This document shows positions 52,071-64,000 of a stretch of DNA of 64,000 nucleotides, piece after piece. The DNA is from Sarcocystis neurona (lineage: Eukaryota > Apicomplexa > Conoidasida > Eucoccidiorida > Sarcocystidae), in contig KL647306.1 in NCBI GenBank assembly GCA_000727475.1, positions 2,339,642 to 2,403,641 on the forward strand. Direction: 5' to 3'. Every line of letters starts with the position of its first letter. Position 1 is the stretch's first letter. A model generated the notes under the pieces. That model was not told the DNA's origin. It did no database searches and saw only the letters and a program-made list of their open reading frames with translations. The translations under genes and the position numbers were made by a program.

Positions 52071-55000
52071 GAACGTGTTGTGCGACGGTCTACATCTTGA
52101 GTAGAACTTGGCCTTAATCCGTAGAGTCTGCGCGAGCGCATGTCGCACCAAAAATTCCTGCAGCCAGCTAATCCCAAGGTCACAACCGTTGTCCTGACTA
52201 AAAAGCGTTTTGCTCCGCCGCTTGTCCACCTGTGCCTGAAAGCCTTAGACACGATGTGCGTGGCCTCTCTGTAGGTATTTTTCCACAACCTGCTTGTACA
52301 GGAATCGTCAGCTAAACTGGCGAGTTGAAGGTCGACAAACACCACAGTACCAGTCCTGGCTCTTACGCCAAAGTCGAGGAAAGCGACAACTGGTCTGGCA
52401 TACGTAGGCGAAAAACGTACCAGCAATATCTACACAACCGAGGAGGATGGACGTCTAAACGGGGAAGGCGGTAGCAACCGGATATGTGCGTCCGAAGAAG
52501 AATAAGTGAAATAGGTCATGATCATTGCAGCTGCGCGAATGCATCAAAATCGCGGGCGTATCCTTGCAAACCTTTCAAAGGCGACAGACGAAAGCGTAGC
52601 ACCATGCGGCCTGTGGACGCTCAACCTGCATTCGAACGCAGACACGAAGCGGTCCTGACTTTGTTGAATGCACCTGGCACACTTTTTTCCGCATGTATTG
52701 CAAAACGTGTTAGGCGTACCTATATACAGGGGATTCTCTACTTCTTCCTTACCGTCTTTAAGACCACTTGTTCTACGTTTCCGTATACGTGATTCCGCGT
52801 GTGGTTCGTTTATGAAAAAAGGCTGCAGTGTTTACTTTTCCTGCCACAACCTGACTTTTTCGTATGGTAGTAACTCGTTGTTGAGAGACAAAAAAATCCA
52901 GCCGTTACGGCAGATGAAAAACACACTTTTGCGATGACGGGAAAGCATCACGGATAATCAAAGGAGAGAATGTAAGGCTGCACAAAGGAAAGAATACTGC
53001 GTTCCGCATAAAGACGCGCTTGCAAACAGAGGCAGCGGAATGAGTACAGAGTTTCTCAATTGCTAGGCATGGTGGAAGCTCTCCATGTAGCTGAATCCAC
53101 AACACGAGTATTCAACACGGCCACGGCACTCCGCCAACTGCACTGACACACGTCCACCATGAATCTGCCCGTATGATTCCACAATGGCGAGGCGGGAAAT
53201 ACGCAGGCGCAGCAGGAATCTGACACTACACCGCCGTATGCTTTCCCCCCCACCCCCAACGTCAAATCTGCACCTGCAGGCCAGAGTCTGGTGCGCACGG
53301 TCGGCGGACTGCTATAAATCAGCTGGCGCAGCTGGTGTCCGTATATGTGACAGGATAACTGTCATATATGAGGCATTGCTCCTCTCTCCACATACGTGGT
53401 TGTTCTGCAGAAAGATCAGGCGTACACAGTGGCGCCAGACTGTCTGAAACAGAATTCTGGGGAGCTCGTGAAAAATACGCATGATATACCGGTAGGGTCA
53501 CCTGGTCACTACACTCGCAGCCTCTCACTATGAAAAATCATCGACTTAGGACGCAGCCATTGACGATGAGTGACTGCGTTCTTCCGCTCCCTCTTGCGCC
53601 GTGTAGAGGAGACGCTGACAGGTACGGCGTGCGCCTATCCACCGTCGCAAGCAGGTCAACCACATATTGAACACTGAAAGTTTCTATGCGAGGACGGAGA
53701 GGAGATGGCAGTATGCTCTCCGGGAGACGTTTTCAACGTGCACAGTGAATTCCGTGTTGTTGAGATTTATCGTAGCCAGTTCCCATAGGATTACTGGAAA
53801 GTAGACCACAATACCAATTACTGCCGTATAAGTTATACCTCGCTGTCGAGTTGCGTCGGAACGGGAAAATGCGTTCAGCTGTAACGGCGCTGTAGTAGGT
53901 GACTGCCTGTGTACCCGCGAGGAGTCACGTTCGCCTGTGTGCACCTTGCAGATTGTTACCGTTTGTGTATGCAAATAAGAAATGTACGTACCAGCATATT
54001 CGTGGAGCGAAAACCATTTCCTGCAAGGACAGGAGTAAGTACTTAAATGCAGTTGCTATTCTCTGCAATTATACGCACGTGTACAAATGCACCGGAATCC
54101 AAAGAAATTCTTTATCAGGATCTGTCGGTAGGGTCACCCGCGGGCTTAAACTCACTATTACATGTGAGGGGTACGTGAATGTCCTCCGGAAAGGAATTGT
54201 CAGCAGGAAAGGCCACTGTACGCATCGAGTGACGTAGTAGAGAGTGAATCGCTAACGAACAGGCAGAAAGGTGACAGTGTGCGTCTCGAATCCGCCGCCC
54301 GTGGCTTCCCTCCAGAAAAAGTGAAGTTCTCTGTTTTAGCACGATAACGCGCAATCGACTGTTCAATGGAGGGACGTAAGGCCGTGAACATGAAGGGACA
54401 CACAGGCTCACACAGCGTACGGCTTGTCGGCTATCTGCCCGCTCAGGTAATTTCCTACAGTTGGCCAGGCCCGTCCTGCCTTTTATTTGGATTCATTTCC
54501 TACTTGTCCAGTCGAGTGAAAGTGGTACACGTGCAGGCGCTGTGGCTACATTTGCTCCGAGCACAAGGCGCAAGGAGGAGAATTTCCGGGAAACTTCCGC
54601 AGCAAATGCTTAACAGTCACGAAAGAAATATTACGCAGTGGAGCACACTTCTGAACACAGAATTCGGGGAACTACTCAAGTGCGCTTTGTACACTATGGC
54701 GACGGTCGTGTTCCCGCATTCAATTGTCAGCGACACAACGACGTTGCAGCATACCCCCACAACTTTGTTTCCTAAGCAAAAATTAATGTGATGAGGTCAT
54801 CTTCGGGTGTTCACCTCTGTACTCCATTTTAGCTGAGCATTTTACTAGTAAAAAGGCGTCCAAAATTCTGTGACAAGCTTAGGAGACCAGTCGCGCATGT
54901 AGTGGTTTCTGAAGACGAAGGCTGCTGAAAAGACGAAATATCATTCTACTTGTTACCTTTGCGTGGGCACTTCGCTACGCTTTCAGATGCGTAGATTCAA

Positions 55001-55194
55001 TCCGTGAGCCCCCCGCTGGATATTGCGTCACGTCTTCACACGGTCTTTTCAAGAAGTCATTGACGTCATCGCGGTAAAGGCCATGTTAGTCGCGATACTA
55101 AAGGCAGTTGACTCTGTACTTTAAAATTGTAAAGTAAGGCACCGTCTTTTGCGGAGGCGTACACATATTATATTCCCGGCCCCTCTGGATTATT
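52071..55194. other. Stretch without a convincing gene
   Basis: Only scattered frames under about 145 codons (for example 54366-54791 on +, 52046-52426 on -), none with recognisable motifs or a phase-consistent splice chain that I could build. Few simple repeats. Confidence 0.4.
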
Positions 55195-58100
55195 TTAGCA
55201 CAGACAATTTACAGTGGTGTACTTTTGGCAACACATGTTTTCCTGTGTATCGAAAGGAGCAGCAGCCCTCTGCAGTGCAACCCTCTTCTTTTTGCCGGCA
55301 ACGGACAGGCCACCTCGCAGATCTTTTTTGTTCTTTGGTTCGTCTCCGCCGAAACCTACAACGCCGACATACCTGTGCTCTACGTGCAAGCGGTAGACAC
55401 ACTCTGCGGGGAATGTCGAAGAGGATACCTTAAAAGTACCATCCCAGAACCCTGTGTCTAGGGTTCGTGGCGCGGGTCGAATACACTCCCGTGCAATAGT
55501 TTTCAGGTCGTTTAAAGCGCGTACGTCTGTGAGACCGGTCGTCTCTATGTAAAGCACCAGGACAAAGTGTACGTGAGAGCTGCGCTCAGTTTTTGAGATA
55601 TCCACTTTTTGGGCTCGTGCCTTGCGGCTCCGTAGAGTCAGCAGGAGGTACCTGAAATGCAATCCTGAGCTGCCGGTCGATTACAGGAGGCAAGGGTCGT
55701 TGATCCAAGCCCCTCAGAGCATCCTGTTGAAAGACGGAGTTGATTCTATCACGCACTGCTCGTCCGGCTAGCCACCTCCAATTTGGAACCGAACCTTTGG
55801 TGGTGGACCACACAAGTCCAGCACGCGCCATGTCTCCTTCATCCCGTTCAGTCGCCTGCCGGAGTGCGGCCTGGACGTTTCTCTGCCTAAGTCGCCAAAA
55901 TGCACGAGAGAAGTTGTATTCCTCTTGAGTGTATTCTCGAACTACCCAACTACTCCCGACTGGTACCAAACTCCTGTAAGCTTGCTTTCTTTCTCGCGAA
56001 AACGGATTCACTCTTACACGACGGGCCCGCCAAGGACCGTCCATCAAATCGGGCTTCAGGGGAGATTTCCAGAGCTCCCATAACTCTTCGTCGCCGTGCT
56101 CGATACGCAAGTGCGGTGTAACATGCGGGGGATCTGGTCCGGGAGCCAGCAGCGTGGGAACTGCGAACACCGTCCACAAATTGAAAATTACTCTTTCTCG
56201 TTGAAATAGTGCAGTGTCTCTCTTTTTCCTACGGTGTCTTCAGCTGTCGTTGGCGTAGAAGAAAGCGGGGGAAATTTACACAGGGAGAGAAATTAAAGCG
56301 AAGTGTTCTGCCGACAGCCGCAAGGCGTCCTGAGTGTACGGAAAGTTACACTCAGAAAGCGGCGAAGCGTACGTGCTACTTCATGGATTTCCACGTGTGC
56401 AGGTAAAGAGGCGTGTCTGCGACACTCTATTCAATAAGTAGAGTAGGGAGTCATTCTTAGAGATGGCCCAGGCCAAAATAAAAGGTGTAGGCGCGTAAGT
56501 GCGTGGGAGGGATTACAGTTGTTTACACATAATTTCATTCCTGCGGCTACACAGAAGCGAGGTCAAAAACCTTGGCGCTCCAGTGTGCCCACGGGCCTCA
56601 AAGAGTTCACGTCGCCTTAGGCTCGACACCATATTGGACCCCGCTGCACTACAACAAACAACGGGATGGCATCTTACCCTGCATGCACTCGCCCAAAATA
56701 CCCGACCTGCTACAAACACTGTCCAACCTCTTGCGAAGGCCAGGTTCCAAGAAGCATGTACGCAGCAGCTTCCGTCCTCGAGTAATTGGAGACGTTGAAG
56801 GAAATCGCAGCCCGAAAATGTCAACGCGATGGTCCCTGCGACTGCGCTTACCAGTGTCCCTAACATTGTAAATGCCTGAGCTGAAGGGACTACGATAACG
56901 CTGGTGAATCCTGTTTGTAGGCGTTCCTACGTGTCCGATGGTCCCAACCCCCTTTAAGAGCAAAAGACAAGCATAACGACGACATTGTTCTTCTCTGCCC
57001 GAGCGGGAACAGCCGAGTGAAGCCACGTTGCTGAGAAAACTGCGATAAGTCCAGAACAAGTACTTTTTCAGGCAACGCTGGAACGGTGAGACTATGTCAA
57101 CTGGTAACACACGCCAAACTGGGCTTTCGCTACAGCTTCCGAGCTGATATTTGCCCTGTGGAGACAGTTCAGAGCTTAATAAGCCAAAGCGCGTGTCAAC
57201 TCCTTCGAGATATCCTGACGCACAGGTGCAATGCCGTTGCAACCTTGCTGTCGCCATAACATGTTGCGGTACGCAACTGCCAATTCAAGGGGTGAAATAT
57301 GCTCCAAAGGCACGGACGCTAACGGTGTAACACTCGTGACTCTTCCCCTTTTCTACCGCCCTGAAGAAAAAATGTCGAGTCAGGTACGCTGAAAATTAGG
57401 TGTCAATCCTTCAGTCTGCGCCGACAACAGGCGTACAAAGGCGAACAGTTTGACGGTTTATGCGAGATAACAGGTCGCAAACAATACCACAGATACAACA
57501 TTCCGAGAAAATAAAGGAAAAACAACTGTTCAAGAGAGACACATATGCTGCGGCAGTCACCGGACGCACTGCAGTGTCGCCTAGTTGTCTGTATAGTGGG
57601 CGTCGACTCGGCATCTAATCGCGGTTTCCGTGTTGGTCCATCTCGTTGTGTAATGCCAGCATAGGAGACAGTTCAGATTTTGGGATAAGAAGGCGTGAAG
57701 ACAGACACTGGAAAGCTAAAGAGACAGAGATAACACACCATGTGAGCGAAGCTTGCAGCCGGATTGAAAGGTTGACTGAAGAGTGACCACCGGATTCAGT
57801 GTAGAGGAAGCACGCGCCCCGATCATGCGAATTCCCTTCCCGAAGGCTTCACATGTCCAGTCGTTGCAGCATCCTTACTCAACAGGACGTACTGTGTATA
57901 GTGCTTACGTGTGAAGCCTCCACGAGAGAAGGGCTGCACTAGTCACTGTATCAACCAGAGTGCCCCCGCCGCTGCTGTTGCTAAGGCCCACGTTTTAGAT
58001 TTTCTCCCTCTGCAGCCTTCCCGCCGCCGGTCCTTGCGTGATGCATTACCCAAACCTCGAGGGCGATGCCTAAAATATCGTGCACCACAGCAGCTTTATT

Positions 58101-58204
58101 TTCAATGTTCTTTAACTCGCGGCAAGCGTCTCCCAGGAGGTCGCGCAACCTGTGTAGCTGTCCAGCCAACAGACGACGGTTTCCCACCGTGAGTGGCACT
58201 GGTG
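55195..58204 (-). CDS. Probable multi-exon gene, Trp/Arg-rich protein of unknown function
   Basis: Three minus-strand exons chain in phase: 58204-58050 (acceptor ccaactag; contains LLAGQLHRLRDLLGDA and ENKAAVVHDILGIALEVW; donor TGG|gtaatg), 57155-56852 (acceptor ctccacag; contains SPVWRVLPVDIVSPFQRCL and YLFWTYRSF; donor ACTG|gtaagc), and 56160-55652 (acceptor gttcgcag; 169 codons including DEELWELWKSPLKPDLMDGP and NWRWLAGRAVRDRI; donor CAG|gtacct). A frame at about 55545-55195 (DVRALNDLKTIARECIRPA ... DTQENMCCQ) probably ends the gene, but its acceptor does not fit the phase cleanly. Further 5' exons probably lie beyond 58.2 kb: a segment with RIYPPLELEVTILPHNPTC near 58.96 kb is a candidate. 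No domain recognised; the Trp/Arg-rich soluble composition resembles coccidian organellar proteins, which is only a guess. Absence of low-complexity runs contrasts with the other genes. Confidence 0.5.
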
Positions 58205-61200
58205 CTAGTTGGAAATCCAGAGCCAGAGAGACAAATCTTGGTCTCGATTATCTAAAATTGAGGCGCTGCCGTATGTAAGCACATCTGGGTTGTTGGCTTG
58301 TGCTGGGACAAATTTATTCACGGAGGCTCTCGGTTACCAAGTGGAAAGTGTGTCCACGCTACACCTAACGAGCAAGCGAGTCAGCACCTGCTATACGCAC
58401 GTCCAAAGACGTCGCCTAAATACCGCTTTTTCGAAGGGGACCAGGTGGACGTACGTGGCTGATGCCGAAGTCAAAGCCATTTTCGCTTTCATCTTGACTC
58501 GCTGTACCGCTCTCGTAGAGCTCCGCAGCCTTCTATAACCCTGCACAGTAAACTCACAGTACTAAAAATCTGACACAAGTCAGTAATCATGTATCCTGCA
58601 AACAGCAACATACCAACAAAGAGTCACCCTTCGCAATCGGACACTGTCGCTTTTTTTTAAGTGTTGACGGCTGCACACGACAGCCACAGAGAACGTGTTT
58701 GCAACACATCTACCCCGTGCGTCTAAGCTGTGGTTACCCCTCCACGTCGGAAGCAACGCTTTGCCTAGAATGCCCTTCGCGACACAATGAAATCGCGAGG
58801 CAAGCGGAGCAGGATACCTGTCGAATACTGTGCAAACCCCGATGACAGTGATGCGTACGCCTGTCACAGGAGGAGTGCGTCACGCCACACCACACATACG
58901 GAGCCAAGCTGTGAGCGCCAGGCTTACGCAAGTTGGGTTGTGCGGCAGAATCGTGACTTCTAACTCCAACGGAGGATAAATCCTGTAGGAGACATTCGTC
59001 GGAGGGGTGCTGTTTGGTCTTACAGGAAAACGCGTAGGAGTGTTACTTTCTTCTGTCTTGTCTATCAAGGATACTCCGGAGTCACCACCAGCGTGTCATG
59101 ACTGTCGGCCGGAATTCTTCCTAACCCGATGTTTACGTTAATATAGTGAAGAGAGTGGTACATGTTCGCTTACAGCCTTCGTCTACCGTGCTAATCGCCA
59201 CAAACTGCCGCATACCACTCAGCCAAAGTTTCTTACTCAGGGGAGGTAGCGAAATGCGCTCTTCGACAGCTATCTGGTCTGTCCGTTTGTAGAATGGGCT
59301 CCGCGAAGTCTGATGCAGCGTAAGTTAGAGGAGGGTGAGCCACTTTAGAGTTTTGCTCTAACTGTGTACCTACACGAAAATGAATAAGGTGGCAAGAGAT
59401 TGTCTGCGTAGTCAACGAGCATGTCTACCGTACGTGTCTAGTAGCCGTATCCAGGCACCAGTGAGACACAATATGTGGGTTCCTTACGTGTGTAAACACA
59501 CACAGAAGAGACGCTCGATCTACATGATATAAACATCGACTCGCTCAACCGGCCAAGTACTGCGCCATTTTGTATAGTGGATAATTACGGCAGTACCCTA
59601 CAGGCTATCGCGCGCATTCGCCGCGACACTCTCTTCTGTCACTCCTGCACGGGTACTCCTCCTGAAACCTCCCTAGTAAGTTTGCCGCTAGAAGAAGTCG
59701 TAGGACTGACTGTAATGCACGTTGCCGTCTGGAACGGGCACCTCAGACTCATCTTTCGTGTGAAGCAGCCCCGACTTCAATCCCTGAGCATGCTACTACA
59801 GAGACCACACTGACCAGGACGTGCTCCGACTACGAAGTGTACAGAAAGTAACTTGAGCCTTTTCAGGATACATCGCCTTGTGCCCCGGAGTTCCTGCGTC
59901 GTCCGTTCGCTCCGTGCTAAAATTACGTTTCAGCCGACGAAAGTGGTTCCCTTTTCCCCTTGGCAACTGAGCGCTACCAAACGTTTATCCCCGTACTCTA
60001 TGGTCCCGTCCCCTCCAGCTGCTCACGAAAGGTATTAAAGTCCTGAGAGCTCGGCGCGTCATTATCCCGCTGCGTCCAATTGCTCATAAAAGTTATTGAA
60101 ATGCTGAGTGCTGCCTCCCACCTACATTTTCAGTTCCACTTTTTGGAAGGTTCTACGCCTACGCACGGGCGCTGCGGGGAGAGTTTAGCACCCCCCACAA
60201 TCAAGGCATGTGCTTTTGCTGCGCCATTTGTTCAAACTGCCTGGATACTCGGTGAGACAGTGCGAGCACTGAAAAAGGGTTTGTGATTGATTAGCTATTT
60301 CTGGTGTGGAATGGACGGGAGAATCTGCTACTGAACGCATGCCAGAGGACGCGAGCACCAGCAAGGGTAGCCAAAATGCCGTCAATACACCTGCGTGGGC
60401 CCGTCCAGCGTGCGTGCGTGATTTCATGCAAGAATTGCTGCTGTTATACAGTGTGTTGTGTGAAGCGGTCTACGTCTCATTCTCTCTGGATATGAGCAGC
60501 TTATCGGTCTCCACTGACAAATTATTTCCAGCACGCTGCGGGCGGACGGGGGGCTGTGTGAAACTCTGTAAGTGTCTCATTCTTTCTGGAGGTGACCAGC
60601 TTGTTCGTCGCCACCGACAAACAATCTTCAGCAAGCTGCAGCCGGACGGCAGAAACGAACTCGTGTTTGTTCCCCAGTGTGAGTAGTCGCCTCATCGTCC
60701 TGTACCACACAGGAGGAGTAACTTCGCGCCCCCCGCCCTCCCTGCAGCTCCGCACATCGCAAAAGTTAAAATGCGAGTGGGAGGGGAACCCGTATATTAG
60801 ACAATAGGGTAGACTCTGGATTTTTACCCCGTAGCGGACGTTCGGCCTCCGGGGGAGATAACTGGATGCTCCAAGCGCCAAACAGTGTACCACCGTGTCT
60901 GTACAGCAACTGCTTGAACGGGGAGAAATTTCCAATGGGGAAGGGAGATAAGCAATGTCACATCGACGTGCCAGCTGAAGCTCCACGTCACAAATACCAC
61001 CTGGCAGGAGCCGCATACAGTGAATAGTTTCTCCAAAGGCGAAGGACGAGGGACACCGGCTGCAGGTAAATCCAAAGAGTAAGTAGTGCCTGCAGTTGAA
61101 GAAAGGTGGCAACGGGCAACAGTGTCTCTATGAAAAGGACAACTAATACACCATCACGCAGAGAAGGATTGCTGCATAGGATTGGAATGTCTCAACTCTC

Positions 61201-64000
61201 CCACGACCGCTGGCATGTCCGCACTTCAGCATGTGCCAGAGTGTACACTAGCTGCAGTTCTAACAATTAGGGAGGCGGTTCTGATCATACACCAAGGTTG
61301 TACGTGCGTAAACCCACCCGCGTGTACCGCGCAACGGAGATTCACCTTTTATTAAAAAAAAAAGGAAACTGTCCCGACGGGGAGGTGGGAAGGTGATGTA
61401 AGTGAAAGAAAGGAGGTAGGTTGTAGACGGAAGACTCATTCGACACAGCCAAAGGTGCACAAACCTCTAGACATTATGTATGTATATATACATACATAGA
61501 AGGCAAAAAACCACAACCTGGCCGAAGCACTCACGTCGGAAGGACCAAACTTTGGTTGAAGCCTCGACAACTTTTCCTTGTTTCATTTGGAGATCTCACC
61601 TTTTGGAAGAGCCGCGTGAAACGTCTGACACGGCAAACCACATATTGTCTGTGACAGCAGATCGCATACGGTGTGACGTCAAGTTCTCCGCTGGCCGCCT
61701 GCTTGTGCGAACAAGTAGTCACCACAGTGTGTGGATGTCGAGCATGCAGACAATCAATATTTTGGGCGCTGAGCGGCACAGTAGTGAGAGCGTATAAACA
61801 ACGACCGTACATAGGTGTCAGCCGCCGAAAGTCTCTGCTCAGAACATTCATACAGTGGAATTACGCATGTATGGGTTCTATGAAAATCAGACGCACTCTT
61901 GCGGTTCTATAGCACCAACGCAGGTGGATACGGTCCACGTAGTGAAGTCGACGTTCCCACAACGTAGGCACAACACGCAGTTGAGTGGTCACCTTTTCTT
62001 GTTCGGATTTTATACCTCAGAAGTCGAAGCCAACAACGTGTTCAGTCAGAATAGGTGGAGCGACACGATTTACGTGGAAATCAGTGGGGTGTTGCGTCTA
62101 CAGCTGTTTCCTGCGAATTCCCTATGGAGTCCACTTGAAGCCGGAAAGGTAAACTACGCGAAAGAATTTTCTGTAGATTCTGGGGGACAAGTACCACCGC
62201 ACCAGAGTCATAAACCAGCAGGGAAAGCCACACACACGTCGCTGTGACTGCTGTCACCATTTCAGTTCTTCCACAGATTCAACAACGTGCGACTCCACTG
62301 CGGTCGGCGTGGTGACACACCATATCATACCGGCCGCCACCGGATGTTATTACCAGAAGTCCGGACGGAAGACTCGTGTCCTGACCTTGATTTCCACGAT
62401 TCGAGCACAGCGCTTCAGCAGTACCCTACCTGTATACGTCTCGTTTGAAACATGTGACCAGCGACCTGTGCTGACAATTTTTCTGGCGTGCTGCGTCTCT
62501 ACACACGTCTGATGTTACTTTTGAGAGCTAGACGGTAACCTTGTGGTGCGTGAATCGACTGCCACCGCCACGTGTTGTCCCCTGATGTGACAGTCTTGTG
62601 GAGGGAATCAGCCGGATGGCGGCAATTGTGCGCCAAAGGAAATATGCCTGATCTTTTTTACCCGGTAGAGTTTGCCAGTGACCGCACGCCACACGCAATC
62701 CTGTATATATATATACATATATACATATATGTGTGTGTGTGTTTCACTTTCGCCGCCGCCTTAATTCTGGAACAGTACGTGTGAAACAAGTGCTTGACTC
62801 TGCTGTGTCCACTGTTCTGGCCGTTGGTACGTCCAAAAAGCACGGCATGACCGCAGACGCAACGGGGCGTTTACCGTGTGGAGACCTGCTCCGCATTCAC
62901 TTCGATATAACGCATCCTTTAAGAACAAGGCAACAAGCGCAGGTGTAGTAGAACTGATTCACCACCCCCGCGTACGGAAGAGTTTGAGAGTGCGCTGCTT
63001 TCACCGTTCGTGAATAAGCAATCGCCAGACTTGTGCGCAACGTGCAAATCTGAGAGCGGCCCTCCTGCAGTAACCTTTGAATGAAACGCTCTCACATTGG
63101 GCTACCGCCGTGACAGCGCCACGAAAGTCTAGTTTCTCCTTACCCTGGAAGCAGCTCAGTAGTCGTGACGGGTAAGTGTCAACTCGTCAGCCAGTCCTCC
63201 GATATGGAGTGCGGGGCACCATCTATGATGTGGGTAAACAAGATGAACAAAATGAAAAATTGCCTAAACGCGGTATCGAAAAAATCGGAAATCCCATCCC
63301 TGCGCCCACTGATCACGCTCCGCCTTCTGTTTAGCACAGAGCGACTGACTTACGTAAACGAGCGTGAACTATCGAACATTCACAGGGCCCAGCAGAAAAG
63401 TACAAGCTGCGCCCATGCAGTTCGTCGTTGCACGTACACCTCCTCAAATAAAGAAGGTGGCAGACGCGGAGAATTGTCGCCCAGAGTTGGCGACAGCTGA
63501 ATGTTAGACGCTACGTGAGTGACACGAGAGTTTCAAGCGACGTAAAAGCGACGGCGCGTAAGCTCTCAACGTGAGACAAGACGCAGACGGAAGCATACGA
63601 GGAGGCGTGCGGTTGGCTCTGCCGCAGTGCAACAGAAATGTGGTGGAGGCGAGATAAGAAAGTGACATTTGGAGGAGCACCAGAAAGGTGTGGCGGACGT
63701 TGCTACAGTCTTTGAACGACCACCCCTTAGCTGGAATCGAAATCGATCAGCTACACCGACGTGTTCTGCGACCATTACAAGTGTAACGAGGGGCGTGAGG
63801 AATACGCCGTGGGCAAAAAGGTGTCGTGCTGACAGGAACAGTGGAAGCGCTGATTTTTTGATGCCGCAGACGCAACTAAAAAGCTGGGCACATGAATGCT
63901 GTATTGATTATCGTAATAAATGACGTCGACTCGAAGGGAGGAGGATAGGGCTGTCCGCGTCCCCCTGTGCCTTTGTGGTACGCCTCTGGCTGCTTGAAGA
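58205..64000. other. Right end without a firm gene call
   Basis: May contain 5' exons of the minus-strand gene ending at 55.2 kb (candidates at about 58.82 and 58.96 kb). Other frames are short: 61855-62247 (+, 130 codons, ATG), 63165-63500 (+), and 60185-60427 (-, 80 codons with two CxxC pairs). A diverged tandem duplication lies at 60.46-60.66 kb and TA microsatellites near 61480 and 62702-62735. No RNA gene was recognised. Confidence 0.4.
60456..60655. repeat. Diverged tandem duplication, about 100-bp unit
   Basis: GTGTGAAG.., then GTCTCATTCTCTCTGGA (60474) recurs as GTGTGAAA.., then GTCTCATTCTTTCTGGA (60574). The two units can be followed for about 80-100 bp through AGCAGCTT/CCAGCTTG, ACTGACAAA/ACCGACAAA and CGCTGCGGGCGGACGG/GCTGCAGCCGGACGG. 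Confidence 0.8.

Noticed and set aside
58977..59095. GDSGV in a minus-strand frame, resembling the serine-protease GDSGG motif
   Set aside because: No His or Asp catalytic motifs or protease fold context nearby.
59577..59813. Ankyrin-like phrase (GLTVMHVAVWNGHLRLI) in a short plus-strand frame
   Set aside because: One partial repeat only, no neighbouring repeats or splice chain; chance resemblance is likely.

Overview
This is nuclear DNA of an apicomplexan, almost certainly an Eimeria species. The evidence is a fused dihydrofolate reductase–thymidylate synthase (DHFR-TS) gene whose closest remembered relative is the Toxoplasma enzyme, genes with GT..AG introns, and pervasive CAG/CTG triplets encoding Ala, Gln, Ser or Leu runs inside genes and filling introns. 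The species cannot be fixed from the sequence alone. No rRNA, tRNA, CRISPR, plasmid or phage feature was seen.

Layout. 1-3.29 kb: no convincing gene. 3293-5212 (+): single-exon gene for a secreted or membrane-anchored Gln/Tyr-rich protein. 5.2-9.35 kb: spacer with AT and CA/TG microsatellites. 9351-12641 (-): 1096-aa multipass membrane protein with a C-terminal J domain, organised like DNAJC22/wurst. 12.6-20.8 kb: spacer, CTG-rich at first, with a GT/CA inverted repeat at 14.7 kb. 20845-23265 (-): 806-aa Ctr-family copper transporter with a very long cytosolic loop. 23.3-31.9 kb: spacer with weak coding candidates. 31877-49073 (+): DHFR-TS in nine exons over 17.2 kb, with all exon joins phase-consistent. 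49.1-64 kb: lower-repeat DNA with one probable minus-strand multi-exon gene of unknown function (about 55.2-58.2 kb) and one weaker plus-strand candidate (49.8-52.1 kb).

The DHFR-TS introns are the most unusual part. Intron 5 (4.65 kb) holds a 2.3-kb degenerate GTA/TAG triplet field between two CAG blocks. Intron 1 carries a duplicated splice-donor region and repeated GTGTACGTACAC palindromes. Intron 6 has a roughly 0.7-kb strand-asymmetric pyrimidine tract. Introns 6 and 7 hold diverged repeats of about 130-165 bp and a minisatellite of about 21 bp next to an acceptor. The window alternates repeat-rich and repeat-poor stretches, which I recall being described for Eimeria tenella chromosomes.

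The genes do not form one pathway. DHFR-TS supplies thymidylate and recycles folate, the Ctr protein would import copper, and the J protein would recruit Hsp70 to a membrane. No exotic multi-gene system (defence island, mobile element or biosynthetic cluster) was found.
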